Source: an uncultured Paenibacillaceae bacterium (GTDB lineage: Bacteria; Bacillota; Bacilli; Paenibacillales; DA-C8). From it: a DNA stretch of 47,751 nucleotides. Below, piece by piece: positions 15,908-24,781 of this stretch (its first letter is position 1; each line of letters begins with the position of its first letter). Under the pieces are notes generated by a model. That model was not told the origin of the DNA. It was given only the letters and a program-made list of their open reading frames with translations, and did no database searches. The DNA is taken from the NCBI GenBank assembly GCA_937957685.1, contig CALGAO010000072.1, positions 1-47,751 on the forward strand. Reading direction: 5' to 3'. A program made the position numbers and the translations under genes.

Positions 15908-16408
15908 TCAATACATTCCCTGAAGTCTGTACACAGCCTCGGCGTCCTGGCAGAACACAATCTCCGAATACAGGCCCTTCGGCTTGTCCGGAATCACATA
16001 CCAGTATCTGGCGGCATCGGTCAGCGGGATGATGATCGCCTCGTATACGGCATCGCCCGTTCTCACTTCCACCCGGTTGACCCTGGTATCCCTCACCTCG
16101 CCGATAAAGATCGGCCAGCTGTCCGCGATCCGTCTGTAACTGGCGGACACGATGCCGGTGCCCCTCGTTTCACGGGCGCCATCGATCCATCTGCATATGT
16201 TCCTGGCGCAATCCAGCCAGCCAAGCTCCAGATGCTGGTCATTCCGATAAAACACCAGCCTGTGATCCTGATCCAGATCCGCCACTTCCAGGATCTTGTC
16301 ATAGCGGATGCGGGCACTTTGCATCGCCTGTTCGACCGTCACTTCTGCCCTGCCGCATCCGGTCATGGCTGCAGAGATCAGCATCAGGGTGACGACCACT
16401 TTCCTCAT
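15908..16408 (-). CDS. small lipoprotein of unknown function
   Basis: A 166-residue protein with a signal peptide ending in the lipobox MTGC, so it should be anchored on the outer face of the membrane. The mature part is mixed alpha/beta with paired cysteines in DCARNIC. I recognise no family. The ATG at 16408 is 7 bases after GAGGG; a GTG immediately upstream is also open. It is followed closely by the GGCT-like gene. Confidence 0.7.
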   Translation of the reverse strand: MRKVVVTLMLISAAMTGCGRAEVTVEQAMQSARIRYDKILEVADLDQDHRLVFYRNDQHLELGWLDCARNICRWIDGARETRGTGIVSASYRRIADSWPIFIGEVRDTRVNRVEVRTGDAVYEAIIIPLTDAARYWYVIPDKPKGLYSEIVFCQDAEAVYRLQGMY

Positions 16409-16495
16409 CACCGATCCCTCACTTACTCATACTCCGCACCCTTCCATATTAGCACTTTTTTATCCGGAAATGACCGTCACCAGGATCGCGCGAAC

Positions 16496-16530
16496 AAAAA
16501 AAGGCCAACCAGCAAACACCGGCTGACCTG
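16496..16530 (-). terminator. Rho-independent terminator of the urt operon
   Basis: On the minus strand GGTCAGCCGG pairs (with G-U pairs) with CTGGTTGGCC across a six-base loop and is followed by seven or more T. It lies about 140 bases after the urtE stop. Confidence 0.88.
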
Positions 16531-16672
16531 TTCATACACGAAAGCTGCCTTCCCCATCGCCGGGCGAGGGCAGCTCATCAACCAAGGCGTATCCGGAGCG
16601 AACGGTGTCGTGTCAGGGAAAGAGGCGTCACGATCCGGTGACCCTATGACCTGGGCGGCTCCCCGTCATGCC

Positions 16673-17365
16673 CTATACCGTCAGATGCTGCAGCACATCG
16701 GCATCATCCAGCCGGTCGATCGTTCCCTCGGCGACGATCGCGCCCTTCTCCATCATGTAGAAATAATCCGCCGCCTGCCGCACGAACTCCAGATTCTGCT
16801 CGACGAGCAGGACGGCCACACCGCTGTCCTTGATCTGGCGGATCGCGGCGCGGATGTCCTCGACGATGTTCGGCTGGATGCCCTCCGTCGGCTCGTCGAG
16901 GATGAGCAGCTCCGGCCGCGTGACGAGCGCCCGCGCGATCGCCAGCTGCTGCTGCTGGCCGCCGCTCAGATCGCCGCCGCGCCGCTTCAGGAGCGATGGC
17001 AGCGACGGAAACATGGCATAGATGTCCTCCGGTATGGTCCCGCCCTCGGCGCGCCCCGCTTCCAGACCAAGCAGCAGATTCTCCTGTACCGTCAGCTGCG
17101 GGAAGATGTCCCGCCCCTGCGGCACGTAGCCCATGCCGGCGCGCGCCCGAACATGCGGCCCCTCCTTCGTCATCCGCCTGCCGGCGAACTCCACCTCGCC
17201 AGCGCGCGTCTTCAGGATGCCCATGATCGTCTTGAGCAGCGTCGTCTTGCCGACGCCGTTGCGTCCGAGGACGCAGACGACCTGGCCCTCGCCAACCTCC
17301 AGATTCACGCCGCGTATGACGAGGCTCTCGCCATATCCCGACTCAAGCTGTCGAACATGCAGCAT
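16673..17365 (-). CDS. urtE: urea ABC transporter ATP-binding subunit UrtE
   Basis: A 230-residue LivF-type ABC ATPase, one of two energising the urea importer. Walker A is GRNGVGKTT, the signature LSGGQQQQLAIARAL, and Walker B LLILDEPTEGIQP. The phrase DEPTEGIQPNIVEDI and the start MLHVRQLESGYGES are typical of UrtE rather than amino-acid LivF. The ATG at 17365 lies inside the end of urtD (23-base overlap), suggesting translational coupling; an upstream GTG is less likely. Last gene of urtABCDE. Confidence 0.95.
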   Translation of the reverse strand: MLHVRQLESGYGESLVIRGVNLEVGEGQVVCVLGRNGVGKTTLLKTIMGILKTRAGEVEFAGRRMTKEGPHVRARAGMGYVPQGRDIFPQLTVQENLLLGLEAGRAEGGTIPEDIYAMFPSLPSLLKRRGGDLSGGQQQQLAIARALVTRPELLILDEPTEGIQPNIVEDIRAAIRQIKDSGVAVLLVEQNLEFVRQAADYFYMMEKGAIVAEGTIDRLDDADVLQHLTV

Positions 17366-18119
17366 GATTCTCACGCCTTCCGCCGAGATACACCTCTGCC
17401 ACCCGCTTGTCGCGCTGGATCTCTTCCATCGTTCCTTCCTTCAGCAGCCGCCCTTCGTGCATCACCGTCACCTTGCTGGCGAACTGTCGGACGAACTCCA
17501 TATCATGCTCCACGACGACGATGGAGCGATCCCCGGCGATGCGCCGCAGCAGCTCACCCGTCTTCATCGTTTCCTCATCGCTCATGCCGGCCACCGGTTC
17601 ATCGAGCAGCACGACATCCGGCTCAAGCATCAGGATCATCCCGATCTCCAGCCACTGCTTCTCCCCATGGGACAGCACGCCGGCGCGCACATGCCGTTTG
17701 TCCGCCAGGCCGATCATCTCGAGCCTCTCGTCGATGCGCTGCCGATCCTGTCTGCGCACGCGCAGCAGATAACGCACGCTCTTGTCACGGTGCATCGCCA
17801 GCTCCAGATTCTCCTCCACCGTCAGGTCGAGGAATACCGACGGAGCCTGGAATTTGCGGCCGATGCCCAGCCTGGCGATCCGGTGCTCACTCAAGCTCGT
17901 CAGCTCGACCTTGCCGCGGAACAGGATCCTCCCCTTGCTTGGACGCACCTTGCCGCACAGGCAGTCGAGCATCGTCGTCTTGCCGGCGCCGTTCGGCCCG
18001 ATCAGGAACCTCAGCTCTCCTCTCTTCAGCTCAAAATCCATCTCATTCACAGCCTTGAACCCGTCAAAATCAACCGTCACCTTCTCGGATGACAAGATCG
18101 TCTCTGCTTGCGCGCTCAT
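17343..18119 (-). CDS. urtD: urea ABC transporter ATP-binding subunit UrtD
   Basis: A 258-residue LivG-type ATPase. Walker A GPNGAGKTT, the Q-loop region GRKFQAPSVF (typical of UrtD), a signature replaced by the family form LSHGEKQWLEIGM, and Walker B VVLLDEPVAGMS are all visible. Together with UrtE it drives urea uptake across UrtBC. Start ATG has AAGGAGG 7-8 bases upstream. It is separated from urtC by an unusual 284-base gap holding decayed repeats. Confidence 0.96.
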   Translation of the reverse strand: MSAQAETILSSEKVTVDFDGFKAVNEMDFELKRGELRFLIGPNGAGKTTMLDCLCGKVRPSKGRILFRGKVELTSLSEHRIARLGIGRKFQAPSVFLDLTVEENLELAMHRDKSVRYLLRVRRQDRQRIDERLEMIGLADKRHVRAGVLSHGEKQWLEIGMILMLEPDVVLLDEPVAGMSDEETMKTGELLRRIAGDRSIVVVEHDMEFVRQFASKVTVMHEGRLLKEGTMEEIQRDKRVAEVYLGGRRENHAACSTA

Positions 18120-18200
18120 CGCTTATCCTCCTTATCAATGTTAATTGCCTGACTCCATCAGCGAAAAGCCACGTGCAACCCACACTCTTCTCCGGCTTCT

Positions 18201-18431
18201 GCATCTCGACTTCCTGAATCCGTTCCAACCTTTTCAACATCCACCTTCCCGGTTTGAAACACCCGATCCGCCGAGCGGATAAGTGGCTGGTTGCAACCAA
18301 ACCATGGTCCAGATCAGCCATCTCTTTCCCGAAAGACCGGACCAACGTTCGACATTCACTTTCCCTCCATGATACACGTCGGCCAAGCTGATATGCGGCC
18401 GGTTCAGCCATCGCTTTCCCGGATGACCGGC
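18201..18431 (-). repeat. degenerate repeats derived from the urtC 3' end
   Basis: Three related segments read on the minus strand. One is the true end of urtC (from about 18405). A second (18315-18370) matches its last 27 bases at 24 positions, including the stop in frame (PVFRERDG-stop against PVIRESDG-stop). A third (18201-18253) resembles the second over about 50 bases (GGGAAGGTGGATGTTGAA against GGGAAAGTGAATGTCGAA). They fill most of the urtC-urtD gap. Confidence 0.65.
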
Positions 18432-19510
18432 AGATTGCCGCCTGCGCGCTCCCCGTGCTTCCTCCTCCGGACCGCCAGCTTCCTGAGGCTGTCCGCCAGC
18501 CCGACGATCCCTCTGGGCAGCAGGACGACGACGAGGATGAGCATCAGCCCCATGAAATACGGCCACATATCCGGGTACGCCTCGCTGAACAGGCTCTTGC
18601 CCCAGTTCAGCGCCAGGGCGCCGATCACCGCGCCGATGAGCGTACCCCGACCGCCGATGGCGACCCACAGCGCCATCTCAATCGATGGCACGATGCCGAT
18701 CATCGACGGGGCGATGATGCCAACGTGGTAGACGGCCAGCATCCCGGCCATGCCCGCTATGCCCGCGGATACGCTGAATACGAAGATCTTGTAAGCGGCG
18801 GGATCATACCCGAGGAACCTGACCCGGTTCTCTCCGTCGCGGATCGCCCTGAGCACCTGACCGAAGCGGCTGGTGACCAGCCAGCGGCAGAGCAGGAAGA
18901 CGCCGATCAGCGCGAACAGGGTGATGAAATAGAGGGACAGCCGTGTGCCCGGCTCACTGATCGGGTTGCCCAGCACCGTGCTGAAATTGGTGATGCCGTT
19001 GGTGCCGCCGGTGTAGCCCTGCTGCCCGATGAGCAGCGTCGTCATGATGATCACGAGCGCCTGCGTCAGGATCGTGAAGTACACCCCTTTGATCCGGTTG
19101 CGGAAGGTGAACCACCCGAGCAGCGCCGCGAGCAGCATCGGCAGCAGCACAGCGAGCAGCACCGCCACCCACATGTAATGGAATGGCTGCCACCACCAGG
19201 GCAAAGACGTGACGCCGCTCCACTGCATGAAGTCGGGCAGCTTGCCGCCCGTCGCCTCCAGCTTCAGATACATCGCCATGCAGTAGGCGCCGATGCCGAA
19301 GAACACGCCTTGCCCCAGGCTCAGGATGCCGGTATAGCCCCAGATCAGATCGAGTCCGACCGCCAGGATCGCATAGGCGAGAAACTTGGCCAGCAGGCTC
19401 AGCCGGAAGTCCGACAGATACAGGGGGGCGGCGAGCAAGACGGCGGCCAATGCCAGATAGGCGATGAGCCGCCACCTGCTGTTCATGCTGAGCTTCTCTG
19501 ATATACGCAA
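18404..19510 (-). CDS. urtC: urea ABC transporter permease UrtC
   Basis: A 368-residue LivM-type permease with about ten membrane segments. IWGYTGILSLGQGVFFGIGAYCMAMYLKLE and VAIGGRGTLIGAVIGALALNW are family signatures. With UrtB it forms the membrane channel for urea. The start appears to be TTG at 19510: GGAGG sits 9 bases upstream, whereas the ATG eight codons later has no good site. It follows urtB by 14 bases. Its 3' end has degenerate copies downstream. Confidence 0.94.
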   Translation of the reverse strand: MRISEKLSMNSRWRLIAYLALAAVLLAAPLYLSDFRLSLLAKFLAYAILAVGLDLIWGYTGILSLGQGVFFGIGAYCMAMYLKLEATGGKLPDFMQWSGVTSLPWWWQPFHYMWVAVLLAVLLPMLLAALLGWFTFRNRIKGVYFTILTQALVIIMTTLLIGQQGYTGGTNGITNFSTVLGNPISEPGTRLSLYFITLFALIGVFLLCRWLVTSRFGQVLRAIRDGENRVRFLGYDPAAYKIFVFSVSAGIAGMAGMLAVYHVGIIAPSMIGIVPSIEMALWVAIGGRGTLIGAVIGALALNWGKSLFSEAYPDMWPYFMGLMLILVVVLLPRGIVGLADSLRKLAVRRRKHGERAGGNLPVIRESDG

Positions 19511-19524
19511 ACCTTACCGCCTCC

Positions 19525-20439
19525 TTAATCCGTTGTGTCAAGCGATCTCGTGCGCAAGGAGACGAAGCCTGTCGGCCTCCATTGCAGGAAGGCGATCACG
19601 GCGATAAAGACGAACACCTTGCCGATCGACGCATCGGTAAAAGATTCGAACAGCGTGTTGGCCAGTCCCATGCCCAGGGCGCCAAGAACCGTACCCAGCA
19701 GCTTGCCGACACCGCCCAACACCACGACCATAAACGCATCCACGATATAATAGGTGCCCAGCGCCGGACCGATCGGGCCCATGAGCGACAGGGCGCAGCC
19801 GGCAACCCCTCCGATGCCCGCCCCGATCGCGAACGTGGCCGCATCGACCTTCCTCGTCGAGATGCCGAGACTTGCGGCCATGTCGCGATTCTGCATGACG
19901 GCCCGCATGCGCCTTCCGGCCGCCGAGCGGTAAATGTACAGAAACATGCAGAGGAGACAGACGATGACGAGTCCGATGATGAACAGTCGCTTGTACGTCA
20001 AGGTCAGCCCCGGCATGATCATCAGCCCTCCGTTCAGCCAGCTCGGGCTGGTCACCGCCACATTCGGCGCGCCGAATATGCTGCGCGCCAGCTGCTGCAG
20101 GATCATGCCGACTCCCCAGGTGGCCAGCAGGCTGTCAAGAGGACGTCCGTACAGGTAGCGGATCATCGTCATTTCCAGCACGAGCCCGAACAGGGCGGCC
20201 ACGAGGAAAGCGGCGGGAATCGCGACGACGAAGTACCAGTCAAATGCCGACGCGGGCATATAGGAAGCAAACAGACCCTGCACCACATAGGCGGTGTAGG
20301 CTCCGATCATGATCAGTTCGCCGTGCGCCATGTTGATGACTTTCATCAAGCCGAAGGTGATCGCGAGTCCGAGCGCGATCAGGAGCAGGATCGAACTGAC
20401 GCTCAGACCGTTGAAGATTTGCTGAAGCACAAGTGCCAT
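19525..20439 (-). CDS. urtB: urea ABC transporter permease UrtB
   Basis: A 304-residue LivH-type permease with eight or so membrane segments. LGLAITFGLMKVINMAHGELIMIGAYTAYVVQ and DSLLATWGVGMILQQLARSIFGAPNV are strongly typical of UrtB. It partners UrtC. The ribosome site is weak (GGGGCGAG region), so translation may rely on the upstream gene. Lies 91 bases after urtA. Confidence 0.96.
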   Translation of the reverse strand: MALVLQQIFNGLSVSSILLLIALGLAITFGLMKVINMAHGELIMIGAYTAYVVQGLFASYMPASAFDWYFVVAIPAAFLVAALFGLVLEMTMIRYLYGRPLDSLLATWGVGMILQQLARSIFGAPNVAVTSPSWLNGGLMIMPGLTLTYKRLFIIGLVIVCLLCMFLYIYRSAAGRRMRAVMQNRDMAASLGISTRKVDAATFAIGAGIGGVAGCALSLMGPIGPALGTYYIVDAFMVVVLGGVGKLLGTVLGALGMGLANTLFESFTDASIGKVFVFIAVIAFLQWRPTGFVSLRTRSLDTTD

Positions 20440-20530
20440 CTGTCTCGCCCCGCTTCACTGTAGTGTGGTCAGGAAAACTTCTGCAACTGCAGCCCGCGTC
20501 AAGCAACGCGGGCTGCAGCTCTCCATCTGC

Positions 20531-21841
20531 TCAGCTTCCGGCGGACAGTCCGGCTGCCCATTCGTAGGTCTCGAGATACGGGTCCGGCTTGACCGGCTCG
20601 CCGGAGTTCCACAGCTCGAGGAACTGACCGTCCGATTGGACCTGGCCGATGCGCACCGTCTTGTAGATATGCTGGTTGTCTCCGTCGATCGTCACCTTGC
20701 CGCCCGGACCGACGAACTCCAGTCCCTTGGCCGCTTCCCTGACCGCATCCACATCGGTCGTGCCCGCCTTCTCCACGGCAGCCGCCCAGAGGTAGACGGC
20801 GATGTAGCCGGCCTCGATCGGGTCCGCGGTGACGCGGTTCTCACCGTACTTCGCCTTGTAATTCGCCACGAACGTCTTGTTCTCCGGCGTATCCGTCGTC
20901 TGATAATAGTTCCATGCGGCCAGATGGCCTTCCAGCACATCCGCGCCGATGCCGCGGATCTCTTCCTCCGCCACGCTGACCGAGAGCACCGTGATGTCAT
21001 CGGCGGTGATGCCGGCATCCTTCAGCTGCTTGAAGAACGCCACGTTGCTGTCGCCGTTCAGCGTGTTATAGATGACATCCGGATCTGCCGCGATGATCTT
21101 GCTGATGACCGTGCTGTAATCCGTGTGACCGAGCGCCGTGTACTCCTCGCCTGCGACTTCGCCTCCTTCGGCTGCCAGCTGCGCCTTGATGATCATGTTC
21201 GCCGTGCGCGGGAACACGTAGTCGGAGCCGAGCAGGAAGAACTTCGTTCCCCGGTTCTCCAGCAGCCAGGTGACGGACGGCACGATCTGCTGGTTCGTCG
21301 TGGCTCCCGTGTAGAAGATGTTCGGGGAAGCCTCTAGGCCTTCGTACTGCACCGGATACCAGAGCAGTCCGTTCAGCTCCTCGAACACCGGCAGCATCGC
21401 CTTGCGGCTCGCCGAGGTCCAGCCGCCGAAGACCGTCGCCACGCCATCCTGCTGGATGAGCTTCCGCGCCTTCTCGGCGAACACCGCCGGCTCGGATGCG
21501 CCGTCCTCGATGATCGGCACGAGCTTCTTGCCCAGCACGCCGCCTGCGGCATTGATCTCCTCGATCGCCATCAGCTCCGCATCATGCACCGACACCTCGC
21601 TGATCGCCATCGTACCGCTCAGGCTGTGCAGGATGCCCACCTTGATCTCTCCGTTGTCATCGCCGCTCCCCGAACTGCTCCCTGAGCCGCTGCCCGTGCT
21701 GCTCCCTCCGCTCGAACCGCCCCCGCTGGTTGTCTGGTTGCCCCCGCTCGCCGGTGTGCCTGACGTACCGCCGCAGCCTGTCACTGCGATCATCAGACCG
21801 ACGATAAGCAATAGAACCCATTTTCTGTTTTTTCTCTTCAT
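20531..21841 (-). CDS. urtA: urea ABC transporter substrate-binding lipoprotein UrtA
   Basis: A 436-residue periplasmic-binding-protein homologue anchored by a lipobox (VTGC) after a basic, hydrophobic signal. A Gly/Ser-rich linker with many SGG and GSG units follows, then the binding domain with UrtA-specific stretches LSGTMAISEVSVHDAELMAI, GGWTSASRKAMLPVFEELNG and LLWYPVQYEGLEASPNI. It captures urea and delivers it to UrtBC. The ATG at 21841 follows GGGAGAG by about 6 bases. First gene of the operon, behind a consensus promoter with an overlapping GlnR/TnrA box. Confidence 0.97.
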   Translation of the reverse strand: MKRKNRKWVLLLIVGLMIAVTGCGGTSGTPASGGNQTTSGGGSSGGSSTGSGSGSSSGSGDDNGEIKVGILHSLSGTMAISEVSVHDAELMAIEEINAAGGVLGKKLVPIIEDGASEPAVFAEKARKLIQQDGVATVFGGWTSASRKAMLPVFEELNGLLWYPVQYEGLEASPNIFYTGATTNQQIVPSVTWLLENRGTKFFLLGSDYVFPRTANMIIKAQLAAEGGEVAGEEYTALGHTDYSTVISKIIAADPDVIYNTLNGDSNVAFFKQLKDAGITADDITVLSVSVAEEEIRGIGADVLEGHLAAWNYYQTTDTPENKTFVANYKAKYGENRVTADPIEAGYIAVYLWAAAVEKAGTTDVDAVREAAKGLEFVGPGGKVTIDGDNQHIYKTVRIGQVQSDGQFLELWNSGEPVKPDPYLETYEWAAGLSAGS

Positions 21842-21921
21842 AGGCTTCTCTCCCTTTTTCATCCTCTTTTTCTCATTCACGAACATTTCAGTCATATTTT
21901 TCCTGATTGTTCGCAGTTCCG

Positions 21922-21951
21922 ATTATAGCTTCTGCTTCAAATCAATGTCAA
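21922..21951 (-). promoter_or_regulatory. consensus promoter of urtABCDE
   Basis: On the minus strand TTGACA (21946-21951) and TATAAT (21922-21927) are both perfect, separated by 18 bases. Start of transcription would be near 21915, about 75 bases before urtA. Confidence 0.85.
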
Positions 21952-21962
21952 TATAAATAACA
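21946..21962. promoter_or_regulatory. GlnR/TnrA box at the urtA promoter
   Basis: TGTCAATATAAATAACA fits TGTNAN7TNACA exactly. One half overlaps the -35 hexamer of the urtA promoter, a position usually associated with repression by GlnR when nitrogen is plentiful. Which protein binds is inferred. Confidence 0.75.
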
Positions 21963-22083
21963 CCATAAGGGCGATAACCTTTCACTTTCACCTGCAACTG
22001 CCAATTTTATGTCAGGTATTCTCATTTCTATCCAGTCTGTTTATCGATATGATCAGATTTTTTTCGTTGTCACCTCAAATTGG

Positions 22084-22100
22084 TGTAAGTTATTATTACA
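22084..22100. promoter_or_regulatory. GlnR/TnrA box upstream of ureA
   Basis: TGTAAGTTATTATTACA fits TGTNAN7TNACA exactly. It sits about 50 bases before ureA, between a possible -35 (TTGGTG, 22080-22085) and -10 (AATAAT, 22104-22109), again suggesting control by nitrogen status. Confidence 0.75.
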
Positions 22101-22147
22101 CTGAATAATCATTTTCACAGGTTCATTCGGAAAGGCAGTGAGTCGGT

Positions 22148-22453
22148 ATGTACCTGACACAACATGAGAAAGAGAAGCTGATGATCACCGTGGCCGCCGA
22201 TCTGGCCCGCAGAAGAAAAGAACGAGGGGTGAAGCTGAACTATCCCGAAGCGATGGCGCTGATCACCAGCGAGATCCTGGAGGGAGCGCGCGACGGTCTG
22301 TCGGTTGCCGAGCTCATGCAGCGCGGAACCCGGATCCTGAGCGTGGATGATGTGATGGAAGGCGTAGCCGGCCTGATCCGCGAGGTGCAGGTGGAAGCGA
22401 CCTTCCCGGATGGCACGAAGCTGGTCACGGTGCACGAACCGATACGAGGATGA
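22148..22453 (+). CDS. ureA: urease subunit gamma
   Basis: A 101-residue gamma subunit of the nickel urease, full length. Family markers include MYLTQHEKEKLMI, RRKERGVKLNYPEAMALI, EGARDGLSVAELM, and PDGTKLVTVHEPIRG at the end. It packs with UreB and UreC in the cytoplasmic enzyme that splits urea into ammonia and carbamate. The ribosome site (GGAAAGG) is somewhat distant from the ATG. First gene of ureABCFGD, under the GlnR/TnrA box. Confidence 0.98.
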   Translation: MYLTQHEKEKLMITVAADLARRRKERGVKLNYPEAMALITSEILEGARDGLSVAELMQRGTRILSVDDVMEGVAGLIREVQVEATFPDGTKLVTVHEPIRG

Positions 22454-22636
22454 CGGTCCCTGGAGCATGGAGCAGGATGATCACCCATCCAGCCTGGTCC
22501 GGAGCGCCATGGGCGCACCCAGGCACCATTTCCTTGTATGCGGATCGACGTTCTGCGCATGGCAGCCTGACCAGGACAGCCAGACCATACCAGGCCAGGA
22601 AGTGCACCACCATTTGTCAATGTAAAAGGAGAGGAC

Positions 22637-23014
22637 ATGATGAACCCTGGTGAGATTCGCACCGCAGCCGGCGAGATCGAGCTCAATGCCGGCCGCAATA
22701 CGGTAACGCTCATCGTCACCCATACGGGCGACCGACCGGTCCAGGTCGGATCTCATTTTCATTTCTTCGAGGTGAACAGGGCGTTGAAGTTCGACCGCGC
22801 CGCCGCCTGGGGCATGCGGCTCGATATCCCTTCCGGCACGGCCGTTCGCTTCGAGCCCGGCGAGGAGAAGCCGGTGACGCTCGTCAGCCTGGGCGGCACC
22901 AGGGAAGTATACGGGTTGAACGGGCTGACGAACGGACCTGTCGACCCGACGCCGGACAACGCCAGGCTGGAGCAGGTCATCTCTCAATGGAAGGGAGGGG
23001 AGAGACGTGGCTAG
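22637..23014 (+). CDS. ureB: urease subunit beta
   Basis: A 125-residue beta subunit. Recognisable by NPGEIRTAAGEIELNAGR, GDRPVQVGSHFHFFEVNRALKFDR and GMRLDIPSGTAVRFEPGE. A Met-Met start follows AAAAGGAG. It is separated from ureA by 183 untranslated bases, unusual in urease operons, and overlaps ureC by 8 bases. Confidence 0.98.
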   Translation: MMNPGEIRTAAGEIELNAGRNTVTLIVTHTGDRPVQVGSHFHFFEVNRALKFDRAAAWGMRLDIPSGTAVRFEPGEEKPVTLVSLGGTREVYGLNGLTNGPVDPTPDNARLEQVISQWKGGERRG

Positions 23015-24725
23015 AATCTCCCGCGAATCCTACGCCTCCATGTACGGCCCGACGACCGGCGACGCGATCCGGCTCGCCGACACCGAGCTGTGGGCGGTGA
23101 TCGAGCACGACTATACGGTCTACGGCGATGAGAGCAAGTTCGGCGGAGGCAAGGTCATCCGCGACGGCATGGGCCAATCCTCCCGCGTCACCAGAGCGGA
23201 AGGAGCCCTGGATCTGGTCATCACCAATGCCGTCATCATCGACCACTGGGGCATCGTCAAGGGGGATATCGGCATCCGGGATGGCCGCATCGTCGCCATC
23301 GGCAAGTCGGGCAATCCCGATACGATGGACGGCGTCCATCCCGATCTGATCATCGGCGCCGCCACCGAGGTGGTTGCGGGCGAGGGCAAGATCGTCACCG
23401 CAGGCGGCATCGATGCGCATATCCACTTCATCTGCCCGCAGCAGATCGAGGAGGCGCTGGCTTCCGGCATCACGACGATGATCGGCGGCGGAACGGGGCC
23501 CGCGACCGGGACGAACGCCACCACCTGCACGCCGGGGGCATGGTACATGCACCGGATGCTGCAGGCGGCCGAGGCGTTTCCCGTCAATCTCGGCTTCCTC
23601 GGCAAGGGCAACAGCGCCTTCCCGGAGCCGCTGATCGAGCAGATCCAGGCCGGTGCCATCGGGCTCAAGCTGCATGAGGACTGGGGGACGACGCCCGCCG
23701 CCATCGACAATTGCCTGAGCGTGGCCGACCAGTATGACGTGCAGGTGGCGATTCACACCGACACCCTGAACGAGGCCGGCTTCGTCGAGGACACGCTGCG
23801 GGCCATAGGCGGCCGGACGATCCATACGTACCATACCGAAGGCGCTGGCGGAGGGCATGCGCCGGACATCATCAAGGCAGCCGCCGAGCTGAACGTGCTG
23901 CCGTCCTCCACCAATCCGACGCGCCCCTTCACGGTCAACACGATCGAGGAGCATCTGGATATGCTGATGGTCTGCCACCATCTCGACTCCAGCATCCCGG
24001 AGGACGTGGCGTTCGCCGATTCCCGCATCCGGCCGGAGACGATCGCCGCCGAGGACATCCTTCACGACCTTGGCGTATTCAGCATGATCAGCTCCGATTC
24101 GCAGGCGATGGGCCGCGTCGGCGAAGTCATCATCCGCACCTGGCAGACCGCCGACAAGATGAAGAAGCAGCGGGGGCCATTGCCTGAGGATGCCGGGACG
24201 AATGGCGACAACTTCCGCATCAAGCGCTACGTGGCCAAGTATACGATCAATCCGGCGATCACCCACGGCATCTCCCATCTCGTCGGCAGCGTCGAACCCG
24301 GCAAGCTGGCCGATCTGGTGCTGTGGGACCCGATGTTCTTCGGCGTCAAGCCGGACCTCATCATCAAGGGCGGGATGATCAATTACGCGCAGATGGGTGA
24401 TCCCAACGCATCGATCCCGACGCCCCAGCCGGTCTTCGGCAGACCGATGTTCGGCGCATACGGTGCTGCGCCGGCCGCCACATGCGTCACCTTCGTCTCC
24501 CAGGCCGCCTGTGAGGCCGGGGTGCAACGGCAGCTCGGCCTGAAGAAATGGGTCGAGCCGGTCAAGAATTGTCGAAATATCACCAAGCGGGACATGATCC
24601 ACAACAGTGCGACGCCCAGGATCGAAGTGAATCCGGAAACATACGAGGTGACCGTCGACGGCCAGCTCGTGACCTGCGAGCCCGCACAGACGCTGCCGAT
24701 GGCGCAGCGATACTTCCTGTTCTAG
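23007..24725 (+). CDS. ureC: urease subunit alpha (catalytic)
   Basis: A 572-residue catalytic subunit. All nickel-site residues are visible: His138 and His140 in GGIDAHIHF, the lysine to be carbamylated (Lys221, GLKLHEDWG), His250 (VAIHTDT), His276 (YHTEGAGGGH) and Asp364 (ISSDSQAMGR). The mobile flap Cys323-His324 (MVCHHLD) is intact, so the enzyme should be active once loaded with nickel. The start is GTG at 23007 with GGGAGGGG 6 bases before it, inside the end of ureB, implying translational coupling. Confidence 0.99.
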   Translation: MARISRESYASMYGPTTGDAIRLADTELWAVIEHDYTVYGDESKFGGGKVIRDGMGQSSRVTRAEGALDLVITNAVIIDHWGIVKGDIGIRDGRIVAIGKSGNPDTMDGVHPDLIIGAATEVVAGEGKIVTAGGIDAHIHFICPQQIEEALASGITTMIGGGTGPATGTNATTCTPGAWYMHRMLQAAEAFPVNLGFLGKGNSAFPEPLIEQIQAGAIGLKLHEDWGTTPAAIDNCLSVADQYDVQVAIHTDTLNEAGFVEDTLRAIGGRTIHTYHTEGAGGGHAPDIIKAAAELNVLPSSTNPTRPFTVNTIEEHLDMLMVCHHLDSSIPEDVAFADSRIRPETIAAEDILHDLGVFSMISSDSQAMGRVGEVIIRTWQTADKMKKQRGPLPEDAGTNGDNFRIKRYVAKYTINPAITHGISHLVGSVEPGKLADLVLWDPMFFGVKPDLIIKGGMINYAQMGDPNASIPTPQPVFGRPMFGAYGAAPAATCVTFVSQAACEAGVQRQLGLKKWVEPVKNCRNITKRDMIHNSATPRIEVNPETYEVTVDGQLVTCEPAQTLPMAQRYFLF

Positions 24726-24781
24726 GAAGCAGCCTTCAGGAATCGTCCATCAAGAACCATCAGGAGGGGTGGCATACAGCC

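Noticed and set aside
15356..18058. 900-codon plus-strand reading frame
   Set aside because: It spans four well-supported minus-strand genes, including urtE and urtD, and resembles no protein family.
22410..22625. small gene in the ureA-ureB gap
   Set aside because: The frame starts inside ureA and lacks a ribosome site or family features; the gap is treated as untranslated.
22977..24602. 541-codon minus-strand reading frame
   Set aside because: Complement of ureC; no start signals or family features.
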